The notes below the pieces were generated by a model. The model searched no databases, had not been told where the DNA came from, and saw nothing but the letters and a program-made list of their open reading frames with translations. Below, in pieces: positions 54,108 through 62,862 of a DNA stretch of 64,000 nt. This DNA is from Ichthyophis bannanicus (lineage: Eukaryota; Chordata; Amphibia; Gymnophiona; Ichthyophiidae): the NCBI GenBank assembly GCA_033557465.1, contig CM066032.1, positions 450,924,270-450,988,269 on the forward strand, given 5' to 3'. Each line of letters starts with the position of its first letter. Positions within the stretch are counted from its first letter, which is position 1. A program made the position numbers and the translations under genes.

Positions 54108-55693
54108 CTTTTTTTTTTATTTATGCAATTTTACATTATAAACCAAGCAATGCTTGTACAGAAAAACTTAACCGTGTACAGAAAAATACAGGAAATAACA
54201 TCAAAACATATATAATTGCACAGTACAGTTGTAGCCCACTATACTATACTGGGGGGAGATAAAGGAAATTACCAAACGCGGCCAGGTAAAGTCGCGTCCC
54301 AAAAAGTAGGAAAATAACACAAATTACCAAGAGGGGGGGCAAGTTCAGAGCATATTCCAAATGACGATCATTTATCCATAGGCGAAGAGGTCAGCAAATG
54401 AGAAGATACAAACGTGGACAGGTCCTCAGGCTGAAGGAAAACATACTTATTAGCTCTGAAATAAACAATACACTTACAGGGAAAACGTAATAACATTGTA
54501 GCTCCAATAGAAAGAACTCCAGATCTCAGAAGCAGAAAAGCCTTCTGCCTCTTTTGGGTTTCTCTGGAAACATCAGGGAAAATTACAACTCTCTTACCCA
54601 TAAACAATACAGAGCGCTTTTTAAAATACAATTTTAACAGCCATTCCCGGTCGGAGGATAATGCGAAAGTTACTAACAGAGTGGATACCTTAATGTCAGT
54701 TTCACCTGGTGACTCTATCAGGGCAGACACATCAATAGCGTCTGCCCTGGGAGATCCCAGATCAAGCCGACCTCTAATTTTACCTAATGGAAGAAAATAG
54801 GCCTTAACAACTGGAGGGATTAAATTATCTGGAACCAACAGAGACTCATTTAAATATTTCCAAAACATATCAACCGGAGAAATACCAGCCACCATAGGAA
54901 AATTTAACAAACGTATATTCGAGGCCCGAACCGCATTTTCCAGGTTTTCCAGTTTCCTTTGAGTCACAAAATTATCCTTCACCAAGGAATCAGTTATTAC
55001 CGAATTTCGAGATATATTTTGTTCCCCAGTGTTAATCTTCTCACCCATCACAGTCAATTCTTCCTTAATACTATCCGTAGAACTTTCCAATCTCTCCAGG
55101 CGCTGGGAAGACACCACCAATTGCTGAGACACTACGTCCGAAAGCTGCGAAATAGCCTCCCAGATGGATTCCAAAGAAAACTCTTTCGGACACTTCAAAG
55201 GAGCAAGACGAGGTAATGAATAACAAGCTGAGGGCACCGCACCCGTTGAATCCCCACTTGGCTGTAACAAGACCTCCGCCACCGCCACATGCGTTCCGAT
55301 CACATCTCCTACCCCCGATATCAATGGGGTCACTCCAGGGCTCTGATCCAGCGGGGCCCGCTCCAGCAAGGCAGCTTCAGGGCAAACCGGTAACGCTGAC
55401 TCGCCTCTCGTGAGAAGAAGCTCCGGGGGGGTCAGATGCTGAGGAGGCGGTCGATCATCCGGGGAGAGAGACACCTCCAGGGCTGGTAGCTCCGGTTCTA
55501 CCTCCGCTGGAGCCACAGCGCCCGCTCTAATCTCCCCCTTCTGTTGCTCCGATAGCTGTACAAAACGGTCCATAGGACCCGAGGTAATAGCAATCACAGG
55601 CTGCGCGTGCTGAGCTTTGTGCTTGCCCTTGCGTTTAGGCATAATTCAAGGAACTCAAACCGCCGCCATCTTGGAGGCAACTACTCCCCCCCC
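54108..55693 (-). mobile_element. ORF1-only LINE-like element with target duplication
   Basis: Read on minus it begins with a G-run and GTTGCCTCCAAGATGGCGG, a 5' start like that of L1-clade elements. A single ORF follows, then about 250 bp of 3' UTR and an A-rich tail ending in ATAAAAAAAAAAG at 54108. The flanks AAAATGTTAGGTTT (54094-54107) and AAAATGGTAGTTTT (55694-55707) match at 12 of 14 bases, consistent with a target-site duplication. The element is 1586 bp with both ends present and no ORF2. This layout resembles the HAL1 elements of mammals. Confidence 0.75.
54368..55642 (-). CDS. L1-type ORF1 protein, 424 aa, intact
   Basis: Likely an RNA-binding, trimer-forming chaperone of a LINE ribonucleoprotein, acting mainly in the cytoplasm. 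Residues 1-30 are Lys/His-rich (KRKGKHKAQHAQ); about 30-160 are Pro/Glu-rich and probably disordered. About 165-245 forms a coiled coil with heptad-like Leu/Val/Ile spacing (SQQLVVSSQRLERLESST). About 245-350 is RRM-like, starting NIRLLNFPMV and including KAYFLPLGK. The C-terminal domain has MGKRVVIFPDVSRETQKRQK, as in L1 ORF1 proteins. The start codon follows a GCGGCGG-type leader by about 20 bases. There is no stop or shift. No ORF2 lies downstream, so reverse transcriptase would have to be supplied in trans. Confidence 0.8.
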   Translation of the reverse strand: MPKRKGKHKAQHAQPVIAITSGPMDRFVQLSEQQKGEIRAGAVAPAEVEPELPALEVSLSPDDRPPPQHLTPPELLLTRGESALPVCPEAALLERAPLDQSPGVTPLISGVGDVIGTHVAVAEVLLQPSGDSTGAVPSACYSLPRLAPLKCPKEFSLESIWEAISQLSDVVSQQLVVSSQRLERLESSTDSIKEELTVMGEKINTGEQNISRNSVITDSLVKDNFVTQRKLENLENAVRASNIRLLNFPMVAGISPVDMFWKYLNESLLVPDNLIPPVVKAYFLPLGKIRGRLDLGSPRADAIDVSALIESPGETDIKVSTLLVTFALSSDREWLLKLYFKKRSVLFMGKRVVIFPDVSRETQKRQKAFLLLRSGVLSIGATMLLRFPCKCIVYFRANKYVFLQPEDLSTFVSSHLLTSSPMDK

Positions 55694-55707
55694 AAAATGG
55701 TAGTTTT

Positions 55708-55860
55708 TAAACGAAGTCCCGGAGGTGCACTTCATTGCTCTGGTATTCAGGATACCCATAAGGGATATTTATGAGATATTTATGTGCATGGGGTCTTCAG
55801 TGCAGATAAATCTATCTCTTGCATATTCAGTTTCAGTTGGTCGTTGGGATAGGATTAAGG
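55708..55860. other. Unassigned spacer
   Basis: Short region between the ORF1-only element and a SINE head. The words GGTATTCAGGATACCC resemble MITE ends but no partner was found. Confidence 0.3.
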
Positions 55861-55930
55861 AGGGAGGAGTGGTCTAGTGGTTGGGACAAGGTACCCCAGG
55901 CCTGAGGGCTGGGGGTTTGATTCCTGTTTA
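55861..55930 (+). repeat. CORE-SINE head fragment
   Basis: GGGAGGAGTGGTCTAGTGG and GGGGGTTTGATTCCTG are the A-box and B-box parts of the tRNA-like head found at 981, 9981 and 10505. The CORE segment and tail are missing. Confidence 0.7.
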
Positions 55931-55950
55931 GTGAATTTTACTTAAACTTA

Positions 55951-56200
55951 GGGGTATGTTTACTAAACGGAGCATGTCTTTCTGAGTGGTAATGGCAGCG
56001 ATAAGGGGTTATTGTGCGGTAAATGTGCTGGATGTGTTAGAGGTGTTCTGGCGTTAAGGGGTGGTAGTGGACACTTAACGTGTGGTAACAGGACATGCTG
56101 CGTTAAGATGTCTTGTATGCACCTTAATGCAGGAAAGCCTCTGAAATGCTGAAAGGGGGCAGGGAAGCCATTGGAGAAGGTATGGATGCAAGCACAATTC
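55951..56200. mobile_element. MITE-like sequence related to 4026
   Basis: It starts GGGGTATGTTTACTAAAC as at 4026 and continues with TAAGGGGTTATTGTGCGG and GTTAA-rich words. The right end is unclear. No coding content. Confidence 0.4.
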
Positions 56201-56977
56201 ATAGCTGATGGAGCTGATTCACCTAATGCCTGGCTATATGGAAGTAGGTGTGATGAGCATACTTGACCATACAGCAGACCTATGCTGTTGACTAGGCGAG
56301 ATAGGTGACTGCCTAGTGATGCTGGTCAGTGTGGGTGTTGGCAGCACAAATGGGTGGGTGGTGATGTCAGCGGAGGGGATGCAGCAGCGAGGGGCGCTTG
56401 TGACAGGCATGCAGTCCTAGATACTCCTGAAAGCATACACTGTGCGATAAGCTATATTATAGTGTCTGTGAGGTGTGGACATGTATCCAGATGTACTGTC
56501 AGTTGTGGTATGCCATAGGTCATGACACTGTCTGGGTGGAGGCAGCATGTTCCTGATGTGGGCAGCAAAGTGAGGATTGTCCATGAGCCATATCATGGAC
56601 ACAGGAGAGGTGTGCATGATATGGCTAACTGCTGCAAATTATCCTTGATGATCATGGTGGGGCAGCTTACTAGCTGTGCCAGTAAGCTGCCCCATCATGA
56701 ATCCCCCTGATGGCCAAATGGTAGGGGCAGGATTGTGCTATGGATTTTCCAAGCAGAGAGTTTGCAATGTGTGTGGTGGGTAGCTGTATGGGATCATACT
56801 AGCCAAAAACATTTGGTGTGTGTGATGCAAAAGTAGCAGTGCCATGGGATACATGAAACACCATTTGTGTGGGTGGGACTGGTGCCTCAGCCTGTGCAAC
56901 TGCAAGACAATACACCTGACAGAGTGGCATGATGGAAAGGGACAAGTTGAACCTGTGTCTTTTGGGGAAATTGCTAG
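56201..56977. other. Unassigned stretch with a 13-bp hairpin
   Basis: A perfect inverted pair GGGGCAGCTTACT (56659-56671) and its complement (56681-56693) encloses 9 bases. The rest is TG-rich and resembles 62.9-64 kb in composition. No gene recognised. Confidence 0.35.
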
Positions 56978-57067
56978 GTACGTACGACCTAGATTGGCCA
57001 CTGTTGGAAACAGGATACTGGGCTTGATGGACCTTGGTCTGACCCAGTATGGCATATCTTATGTTCT
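56978..57067 (+). repeat. CR1 3' end, interrupted by DIRS
   Basis: GACCTAGATTGGCCACTG, then GATACTGGGCTTGATGGACC and CCAGTATGGCATATCTTATG is the last 80 bases of the CR1 type at 39.9 kb and 46.1 kb. Its 8-bp tail repeat (TTATGTTC) continues on the other side of the DIRS element at 62862. Confidence 0.85.
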
Positions 57068-57224
57068 CCAGGACCAAGCAGGAAGTCAGTCCTCACATAT
57101 GGGTGTCATCGGCGCCGATGAAGCCCCAGCGGAGCATTTCCCCAGCTTTCTATGAAAGCCTTTGGGAATGCAGGCACGCATGCGCGGTTCCCTTCCCGCC
57201 TAAAGGTGCCATCTTACCTCAGTC
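57064..57224 (+). repeat. DIRS left inverted terminal repeat
   Basis: It begins TTCTCCAGGACC and runs to CTTACCTCAGTC. It is complementary to 62673-62833 with few mismatches. It holds the 16-bp palindrome TCATCGGCGCCGATGA at 57106-57121. Confidence 0.92.
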
Positions 57225-57472
57225 TCTTTTTTTCCATGAAGCCCACCGGACGTGTGTCTAGTTTTCCCGGTTAAAAGTAGATTTTTCAGCGATTTTTTGC
57301 TCTTTTTCTTCCGGTTCGACGCCGGTTCCCCTCCCGCCAGGTTCGGTACACCAGTATCGAGCCCGATTCCTCTTTTTCGGTTTTTGCCCTTCATGGCTGG
57401 CGTTCGCACCCTTTTTTCTCTTTTTCCCTGGAAGGCCGGTCTTTTGACCTCGCGGGGACTCTTTTCTCCCCG

Positions 57473-59401
57473 ATGGCTTCCAGTTGTTTTAAGAAGTGTG
57501 ATCGGTGTAAGAAACGAATGTCTCTCACTGACACACACGACTGCTGCCTTCGGTGCCTCGGCCCCGACCACGATCCTAAGTCATGTGGGGCCTGTGGAAA
57601 AATGTCTTCCAAGGCACTACGAAGTCGCCAGCAGCAGAAGGAAAGGCTTTTCTCGGACTCAGCCTCCGGCCGGGCCCGGACCTCGTCTGAGGCCTCGACA
57701 TCTCGGGATTCCAATCCCGAGTGCCGTCGAAGCTCCTCGGACAGGGGGTCCCCCGACCAGGAACGCAAGAGGAAGAAACGGCTCACGAGGGCGTCGTCGG
57801 AAGAGGTCCCTGGCTCCTCGAGGGCCAGGTCTAAGACCCCCGACCGTCACCCCAGGCCTGTGGAACTGGAGAAGCCTGCCAAAGTACCTCGTGTGGAGCC
57901 GGAGTCTGCTGGACACGTAAGCCCCGTAGTCCTCGTGGACTCTCCTCCCAGGGAGCCGATGTCGGGCCCGGCACCGTCGGGGCCCGAGTCGGTGGCTGCT
58001 GCGTCTCCCGAGCTGAGTCTCAGGATGATAGCCTTGGAGAGCAGAATGTCTGCCTTCATGGAGCAGCAGCGGGCACTGATGGCCAGCCTGTCTGGCGCAT
58101 CTGCCCCGACCACCGGGACATCGATGTCAAAGTCGACCCCGGAGACCGAGCCGATACTCGAGTCCATCGTGGCTCGGAGTCAACCTCGGTCGCGGTCCCC
58201 CTCGACCTCCCGTTCGGGACCGAGGGTGTCGATGCCGGTGCTTCCGGTGTCGGGGCGGGTGCTCCAGGGCCCCGCGGGGTCAGACCCCGACTCTTCCTCG
58301 GATGAGTCGGCTTGGGAGACGGAGGACGAGGAGTCTCCTGACACCTTTAAGACTTGGTGCGTCCCTTCGGACTCACCGCATTCTGAGCCCCGGAGTAGGT
58401 CCCCCCAGGAGGACACCCGGTTCTCGGAGTTCGTCCGGGATATGGCCACTGCCTTGGCTATTCCGGTGGATCCCGAGGAAGAGCCTCGAGCTGAAGAGCT
58501 CGAGGCGCTGCAGTATGACTCTCCTCCGAAGGAGGCCTTTACTGTCCAGGTTCCTCCAATGCTGGAACGGCTCCTCTTCCGTATGTGGGAGGCACTGGCC
58601 TTGGCGCCGGTTCTTAGCAAGCGGGTTGATTCGATCTATTGGCTCCGTAAGAGCCCTGGTTTTCAGAAAGCACAGCTACCACACCATTCCATGGTTGTGG
58701 AATCGGCCATGCATCGTCTGAAGAGTCAGAAGATGCACTCTGCGGTGCCTCCTGGCAGGGAGGCCCGAAACCTAGATGGCGTCGGTACAAAGTGTTTTCA
58801 GGGCTCGATGCTTGCTTGCCGTGTCCACTCTTACCAGCTGTACATGGGCGTGTACTTGCGGGATCTGGCCAAGGAGTTGGCCGGATTCTCTGCTGGTCTC
58901 TCCGGGGAACCCTTGCAGAGATTTAAGTCCTTGTCCTCGGGGATTCGGGACTGCTCGAAGTTCATGTCCCGCGCCGCCTACGATGGCTTCGAGGCTTTGG
59001 CCCGAGTTGCGGCAGCCAGCATCGCGGCTCGACGTCAGGCATGGCTGCAGTCATCGGACCTCGAGCCATGGGTTCAGGACAAGTTGGTCGATGTCCCTTG
59101 CCGAGGTGAAAACCTGTTTGGCAAGCCCATGACCGAGAAGGCCGCTCAGCTCGAGACCGAGCACCTCACCCAGACAAGGCTGTCGAGGAAGACCTCTGCC
59201 CCTTCTCATAAAAAGAAGGGCTCGGGTAAAAAGCCCTTTTACCCAAGGAAGGGCACTGCCTACAAACAGTACTCACAATATCAGGCTGCCCAAGCTGCCC
59301 CCCAGGGTCAGCAAGCCAAGGGCCAGGGTAATGGGCCCCGTAGGCAGAGGACCCCCAAGCCTCAGGCCCCTGCTACCTCTCAGCAGGGCGGGGGCTTTTG
59401 A
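57473..59401 (+). CDS. DIRS gag-like protein, 642 aa
   Basis: The structural protein expected to bind element RNA and form particles. Residues 1-45 hold a Cys/His cluster: FKKCDRCKKRMSLTDTHDCC, RCLGPDHDPKSCGACGK. From about 50 to 330 it is Ser/Pro/Arg/Glu-rich and probably disordered, with an Asp/Glu-rich stretch near 275-290. From about 340 to 560 is a folded, Leu/Ala-rich region. The C-terminus is basic and Gln-rich (KKKGSGKKPFYPRKG). The ATG at 57473 is the first in the frame with the zinc-finger-like start, and the decayed gag at 1904 starts at the same place. Its last 71 bp overlap the RT frame, suggesting translation by re-initiation, bypass or frameshift. Confidence 0.88.
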   Translation: MASSCFKKCDRCKKRMSLTDTHDCCLRCLGPDHDPKSCGACGKMSSKALRSRQQQKERLFSDSASGRARTSSEASTSRDSNPECRRSSSDRGSPDQERKRKKRLTRASSEEVPGSSRARSKTPDRHPRPVELEKPAKVPRVEPESAGHVSPVVLVDSPPREPMSGPAPSGPESVAAASPELSLRMIALESRMSAFMEQQRALMASLSGASAPTTGTSMSKSTPETEPILESIVARSQPRSRSPSTSRSGPRVSMPVLPVSGRVLQGPAGSDPDSSSDESAWETEDEESPDTFKTWCVPSDSPHSEPRSRSPQEDTRFSEFVRDMATALAIPVDPEEEPRAEELEALQYDSPPKEAFTVQVPPMLERLLFRMWEALALAPVLSKRVDSIYWLRKSPGFQKAQLPHHSMVVESAMHRLKSQKMHSAVPPGREARNLDGVGTKCFQGSMLACRVHSYQLYMGVYLRDLAKELAGFSAGLSGEPLQRFKSLSSGIRDCSKFMSRAAYDGFEALARVAAASIAARRQAWLQSSDLEPWVQDKLVDVPCRGENLFGKPMTEKAAQLETEHLTQTRLSRKTSAPSHKKKGSGKKPFYPRKGTAYKQYSQYQAAQAAPQGQQAKGQGNGPRRQRTPKPQAPATSQQGGGF

Positions 59402-61319
59402 CTCCTTGAGCATAGCCTCTCCTCCACTGCTCTCCCAACCCTGCACAGGAGGTCGTCTCGCCCTCTTTGCCCACCAGTGGCCCCTTATCACCGGGGACAG
59501 TTGGGTGCTGGACATCATCCACAGGGGATATGCCCTCCATTTCCACCAACTGCCACCCCCATATTTTCCAGGGGAGACTCCAAGGCCTCTTCTACACACA
59601 GACCTTCTCCGGCAGGAGCTTCAGGGTCTGTGTGTAGAGGTGGACAGGGCGGTGGAGCCTGTGCCTCCCCACTTGCAAGGTCACGGATTCTACTCCAGGT
59701 ATTTCCTGGTGCCCAAAAGAACCGGTGGCCTTCGTCCCATTTTGGACCTCAGGAAGCTCAACAAGTTTCTAGTGAAGGAAAAGTTCAAGATGCTTACTCT
59801 TGGAACCCTTCTGCCCTACCTCCAGCAGGGAGATTGGCTATGCTCCTTAGATCTAAAGGATGCGTACACTCACATCCTCATTCATCCAGACCACAGAAAG
59901 TACCTCAGGTTCATTGTGGGAGGAAACCATTATCAGTACAGAGTGCTGCCTTTCGGCCTCACCTCCGCCCCCAGAGTCTTTACAAAGTGCTTAGCAGTGG
60001 TGGCGGCCTACCTGAGAAATCAGGGCATCTTTGTCTTCCCCTATCTGGACGACTGGCTCATCAGGGGTCAGACAGGTCAGGAGGCCAATCAAGCCACCCT
60101 CAGGACCATTGCTCTTCTGCAACGCCTGGGATTTGTCATAAACTTCGCAAAGTCCACTTTGCCCCCTTCCCAGAACTTGGAGTTCATAGGGGCCCGGTTG
60201 GACTCTCTCCTGGCAAAGGCATTCTTGCCAGAAAACAGAGCCCGAAGGTTGATGGCCTTGGCAGATCAGTTTCTCAGTAGGTCCCTGGTCTCCGCCAGAC
60301 TCTGCCTGCGGCTTCTAGGCCACATGGCTTCCACAGTACATGTGACCCCCAATGCCAGGCTCCATATGAGGCCTGCACAGTGGTGCCTTCGGACTCAGTG
60401 GTCACAGGCCACTGGCAGCCTCAGAGACAGGATAAGGGTGTCCAGACCATTTCTGCACTCCCTCAACTGGTGGCTACACCCACCCAATCTGCTGAAAGGG
60501 GTGCCCTTTCAGATTCCAGGTTACAGAGTGATTCTAACAACAGATGCCTCCCTGCAAGGCTGGGGAGCGCATTGTCTGGGCAAGTGCACACAGGGTCTGT
60601 GGTCTCCCTGGGAGGCTGCACAGCAGATCAATCTCCTCGAACTCAGAGCTATTCGATTAGCACTCAAAGCTTTCACTCCTACCCTGGCTCAACAGTCTGT
60701 CCTGATTCAGACAGACAACCAAGTTGCCATGTTTTATGTGAACAAACAGGTTGGAACTGGGTCCAGGATCCTTTGTCGGGAAGCTCAGGACCTTTGTTCT
60801 TTTGCCCTCAAGCACAACATGCTCCTCAGGGCTGTGTACCTTCCGGGCCAGGACAACTACCTGGCAGACAGATTGAGCAGGATACTGCAGCCCCACGAGT
60901 GGCAGCTGCATCCTTCAGTAGTTCAAAAGATCTTCCTGAAATGGGGTCTCCCTTTGAAGGATCTCTTTGCCAGCCCCCTCAACAAGCAACTGCCAAAGTT
61001 CTGCTCCAGACAACCACATCCTCTGCGGATAGCAGCGGATGCTTTTCTGATATCTTGGTCTCAGGGCCTCCTCTATGCGTTTCCTCCCACATCCTTGGTG
61101 GCCCGAACCCTATTCAAGATTCTCCAGGACAAGGCCTCGGTCCTACTGGTAGCTCCCAGGTGGCCGAGACAGCCTTGGTTTCCTCTTCTGCTTCAACTGG
61201 CGGTGGATCCTCCACTACCTCTGGGATTGCAACCCAACCTTCTCTTACAGGAGCAGGGTTCCCTTCTGCACCTCAATCTCAAGTCTCTCAATTTGATGGC
61301 CTGGAGGCTGCAAGGGTAG
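59331..61319 (+). CDS. DIRS reverse transcriptase-RNase H, 662 aa
   Basis: Copies element RNA into DNA. Reverse transcriptase lies at about residues 100-300: GGLRPILDLRKLNKFL, then WLCSLDLKDAYTHI with the first catalytic Asp, VLPFGLTSAPRVFTK, and the catalytic FVFPYLDDWLI with two Asp. RNase H lies at about 395-530: VILTTDASLQGWG, NLLELRAIRLAL, LIQTDNQVAMFYVN and DNYLADRLSR give the Asp-Glu-Asp-Asp set. A further 130 residues follow, as usual in DIRS, with FASPLNKQLPKFCSR. No lesions are visible. The start is uncertain because the frame overlaps gag. Confidence 0.95.
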   Translation: MGPVGRGPPSLRPLLPLSRAGAFDSLSIASPPLLSQPCTGGRLALFAHQWPLITGDSWVLDIIHRGYALHFHQLPPPYFPGETPRPLLHTDLLRQELQGLCVEVDRAVEPVPPHLQGHGFYSRYFLVPKRTGGLRPILDLRKLNKFLVKEKFKMLTLGTLLPYLQQGDWLCSLDLKDAYTHILIHPDHRKYLRFIVGGNHYQYRVLPFGLTSAPRVFTKCLAVVAAYLRNQGIFVFPYLDDWLIRGQTGQEANQATLRTIALLQRLGFVINFAKSTLPPSQNLEFIGARLDSLLAKAFLPENRARRLMALADQFLSRSLVSARLCLRLLGHMASTVHVTPNARLHMRPAQWCLRTQWSQATGSLRDRIRVSRPFLHSLNWWLHPPNLLKGVPFQIPGYRVILTTDASLQGWGAHCLGKCTQGLWSPWEAAQQINLLELRAIRLALKAFTPTLAQQSVLIQTDNQVAMFYVNKQVGTGSRILCREAQDLCSFALKHNMLLRAVYLPGQDNYLADRLSRILQPHEWQLHPSVVQKIFLKWGLPLKDLFASPLNKQLPKFCSRQPHPLRIAADAFLISWSQGLLYAFPPTSLVARTLFKILQDKASVLLVAPRWPRQPWFPLLLQLAVDPPLPLGLQPNLLLQEQGSLLHLNLKSLNLMAWRLQG

Positions 61320-62356
61320 TTTTGGCTCCCTGGGGCCTACCTCAGGAAGTTGAGGAGGTTGTCCTAGCCTCTAGGAAACAGTCCACTAGGAAAACCTATG
61401 CTCTCAAATGGAAGAGGTTTTCTGTGTGGTGTCACCTACGTACAGAGGATCCTTTCTCCTGTACTGTGCCAGTAGTTCTTCAGTGCTTACTGCACTTATC
61501 CAATCAGGGACTTACGTCCAATTCTGTTCGGGTCCACCTCTCAGCTCTAGCAGTTCACCACTCATTGGTAGAGGGACAATCTCTATCTGGTCACCCCTTG
61601 GTGTCCCGCTTTCTCAGGGGCTTGCTTTTGCTCAAGCCTCCCATCCGTCCTCCTGCCCCTGAGTGGGAGCTGAATGTGGTCTTGCAGCAACTGACTCGCC
61701 CTCCTTTTGAGCCGATGGCTACTTGTCCACTACGCTTCCTCTCCTGGAAGACACTCTTCCTGATAGCCCTTACCTCGGCTAGGCGGGTAAGTGAGCTTCA
61801 GGCCCTGGTCTGTGACAGGCCTTACACCAGGATTTATAGGAACAGGGTAGTCCTCAGGACTCACCCAAAGTTCCTCCCAAAAGTTGTCTCCTCTTTCCAC
61901 CTCAATCAGGAGGTGGTCCTTCCAACATTCTTTCCTAGGCCTCATGCAAGCCAGGCTGAAGCAGTTCTGCCTACCCTGGACTGTAGGAGGGCCTTATCCT
62001 TCTACCTTGACCGTACGCAGGGGCATAGAAGGGCTACTCAGCTCTTCGTATCCTTTGACCCTAATAAGTTGGGGTTGGCTGTGTCCAAGCATACCTTGTC
62101 CATCTGGGTGGCTGACTGTATCACCTGGGCTTGCAAGGTGGCTGACCTTCCTTTGCAGGGTAGGGTCACGGCCCATCGTGTCAGGGCAATGGCTGCCTCA
62201 GTGGCTCATCTCCACTCTGTGCCCTTGGTAGACATCTGCAGGGCTGCAACTTGGTCTTCAAGCCAGACTTTTGCGGCCCATTACTGTCTGGAGAGGGAGT
62301 CCCGTAGGGACAGTGCTTTCGGCCAGGCAGTACTCCGGAATCTCTTTGAGGTTTAG
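60380..62356 (+). CDS. DIRS tyrosine recombinase frame
   Basis: The recombinase that would integrate the circular DNA. Recognisable sequence begins at about 61250: VEEVVLASRKQSTRKTYALK is the N-terminal SAM-like core-binding start. The catalytic domain has ALTSARRVSELQAL with the first Arg, TAHRVRAMAAS with the His-x-x-Arg pair, and SQTFAAHYCLERES with the candidate Tyr. The part from 60380 to about 61250 overlaps RNase H in another frame, has no recognised domain, and is probably open by chance. The true start is not known. The frame ends at 62356 with no lesion. Confidence 0.85.
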   Translation: MVPSDSVVTGHWQPQRQDKGVQTISALPQLVATPTQSAERGALSDSRLQSDSNNRCLPARLGSALSGQVHTGSVVSLGGCTADQSPRTQSYSISTQSFHSYPGSTVCPDSDRQPSCHVLCEQTGWNWVQDPLSGSSGPLFFCPQAQHAPQGCVPSGPGQLPGRQIEQDTAAPRVAAASFSSSKDLPEMGSPFEGSLCQPPQQATAKVLLQTTTSSADSSGCFSDILVSGPPLCVSSHILGGPNPIQDSPGQGLGPTGSSQVAETALVSSSASTGGGSSTTSGIATQPSLTGAGFPSAPQSQVSQFDGLEAARVVLAPWGLPQEVEEVVLASRKQSTRKTYALKWKRFSVWCHLRTEDPFSCTVPVVLQCLLHLSNQGLTSNSVRVHLSALAVHHSLVEGQSLSGHPLVSRFLRGLLLLKPPIRPPAPEWELNVVLQQLTRPPFEPMATCPLRFLSWKTLFLIALTSARRVSELQALVCDRPYTRIYRNRVVLRTHPKFLPKVVSSFHLNQEVVLPTFFPRPHASQAEAVLPTLDCRRALSFYLDRTQGHRRATQLFVSFDPNKLGLAVSKHTLSIWVADCITWACKVADLPLQGRVTAHRVRAMAASVAHLHSVPLVDICRAATWSSSQTFAAHYCLERESRRDSAFGQAVLRNLFEV

Positions 62357-62488
62357 GCAACTCCTGCCCTCCTGCCCTCTGTTGGGCTACCGGTGGAGGT
62401 TGTGTCCTTGAAAAGCCTTTCTTTGCAGCTGGGACTAGAGGGAGTTCTCTTGTTCAGCCTGGGTTCCTCGGTAGCCCAGAGCTAGGGA

Positions 62489-62590
62489 GTCACCCATATG
62501 TAAGAACTGACTTCCTGCTTGGTCCTGGAGAAAGAGTAGTTACTCACCTGTAACAGGTGTTCTCCAGGAGCAGCAGGAATCAGTCCTCAC
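62489..62590 (+). repeat. DIRS internal complementary region
   Basis: The first 45 bases are complementary to the left end of the element (CTTCCTGCTTGGTCCTGGAG). The next 63 bases are complementary to the right end (AGTAGTTACTCACCTGTAAC), and the two overlap. Reading the complement gives the joined right-to-left ends of a circle. This is the region thought to template circle formation in DIRS. Confidence 0.92.
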
Positions 62591-62672
62591 AACCCTCCCT
62601 CCTCCCCTTGGAGTTGCAGTTGTACATAGTTTATTTTTTCATTTTTGTGTGCTGTTCTTAGCTATGTCATTT

Positions 62673-62862
62673 GACTGAGGTAAGATGGCACCTTTAGGCG
62701 GGAAGGGAACCGCGCATGCGTGCCTGCATTCCCAAAGGCTTTCATAGAAAGCTGGGGAAATGCTCCGCTGGGGCTTCATCGGCGCCGATGACATCCATAT
62801 GTGAGGACTGATTCCTGCTGCTCCTGGAGAACACCTGTTACAGGTGAGTAACTACTCTTTCT
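62673..62862 (+). repeat. DIRS right inverted terminal repeat
   Basis: Complement of the left repeat, beginning GACTGAGGTAAGATGGCACC, plus an outer extension of about 29 bases (CACCTGTTACAGGTGAGTAA) absent from the left end. The extension has its complement in the internal region. The 16-bp palindrome lies at 62776-62791. Confidence 0.92.

Larger units (their letters stand above)
57064..62862 (+). mobile_element. DIRS retrotransposon, apparently complete
   Basis: This 5.8-kb element has inverted terminal repeats, three long overlapping frames (gag, RT-RNase H, tyrosine recombinase) and an internal complementary region near the right end. That layout is the hallmark of DIRS elements, which replicate through a circle and integrate by a tyrosine recombinase. 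None of the three frames has a visible stop or shift. It lies in the 8-bp tail repeat of a CR1 with no target duplication apart from TTCT shared at the junctions. Confidence 0.95.

Noticed and set aside
57252..57920. 222-codon frame over the DIRS gag start
   Set aside because: It overlaps gag in another frame, is Arg/Pro-rich as expected from shifted GC-rich sequence, and has no DIRS counterpart known to me.
59477..60280. 267-codon frame within the DIRS RT
   Set aside because: A shadow of the RT frame; the RT motifs are in the 59331 frame.
57064..62862. Endogenous retrovirus or LTR element
   Set aside because: Terminal repeats are inverted, there is no protease, integrase or envelope, and a tyrosine recombinase is present, all of which point to DIRS.
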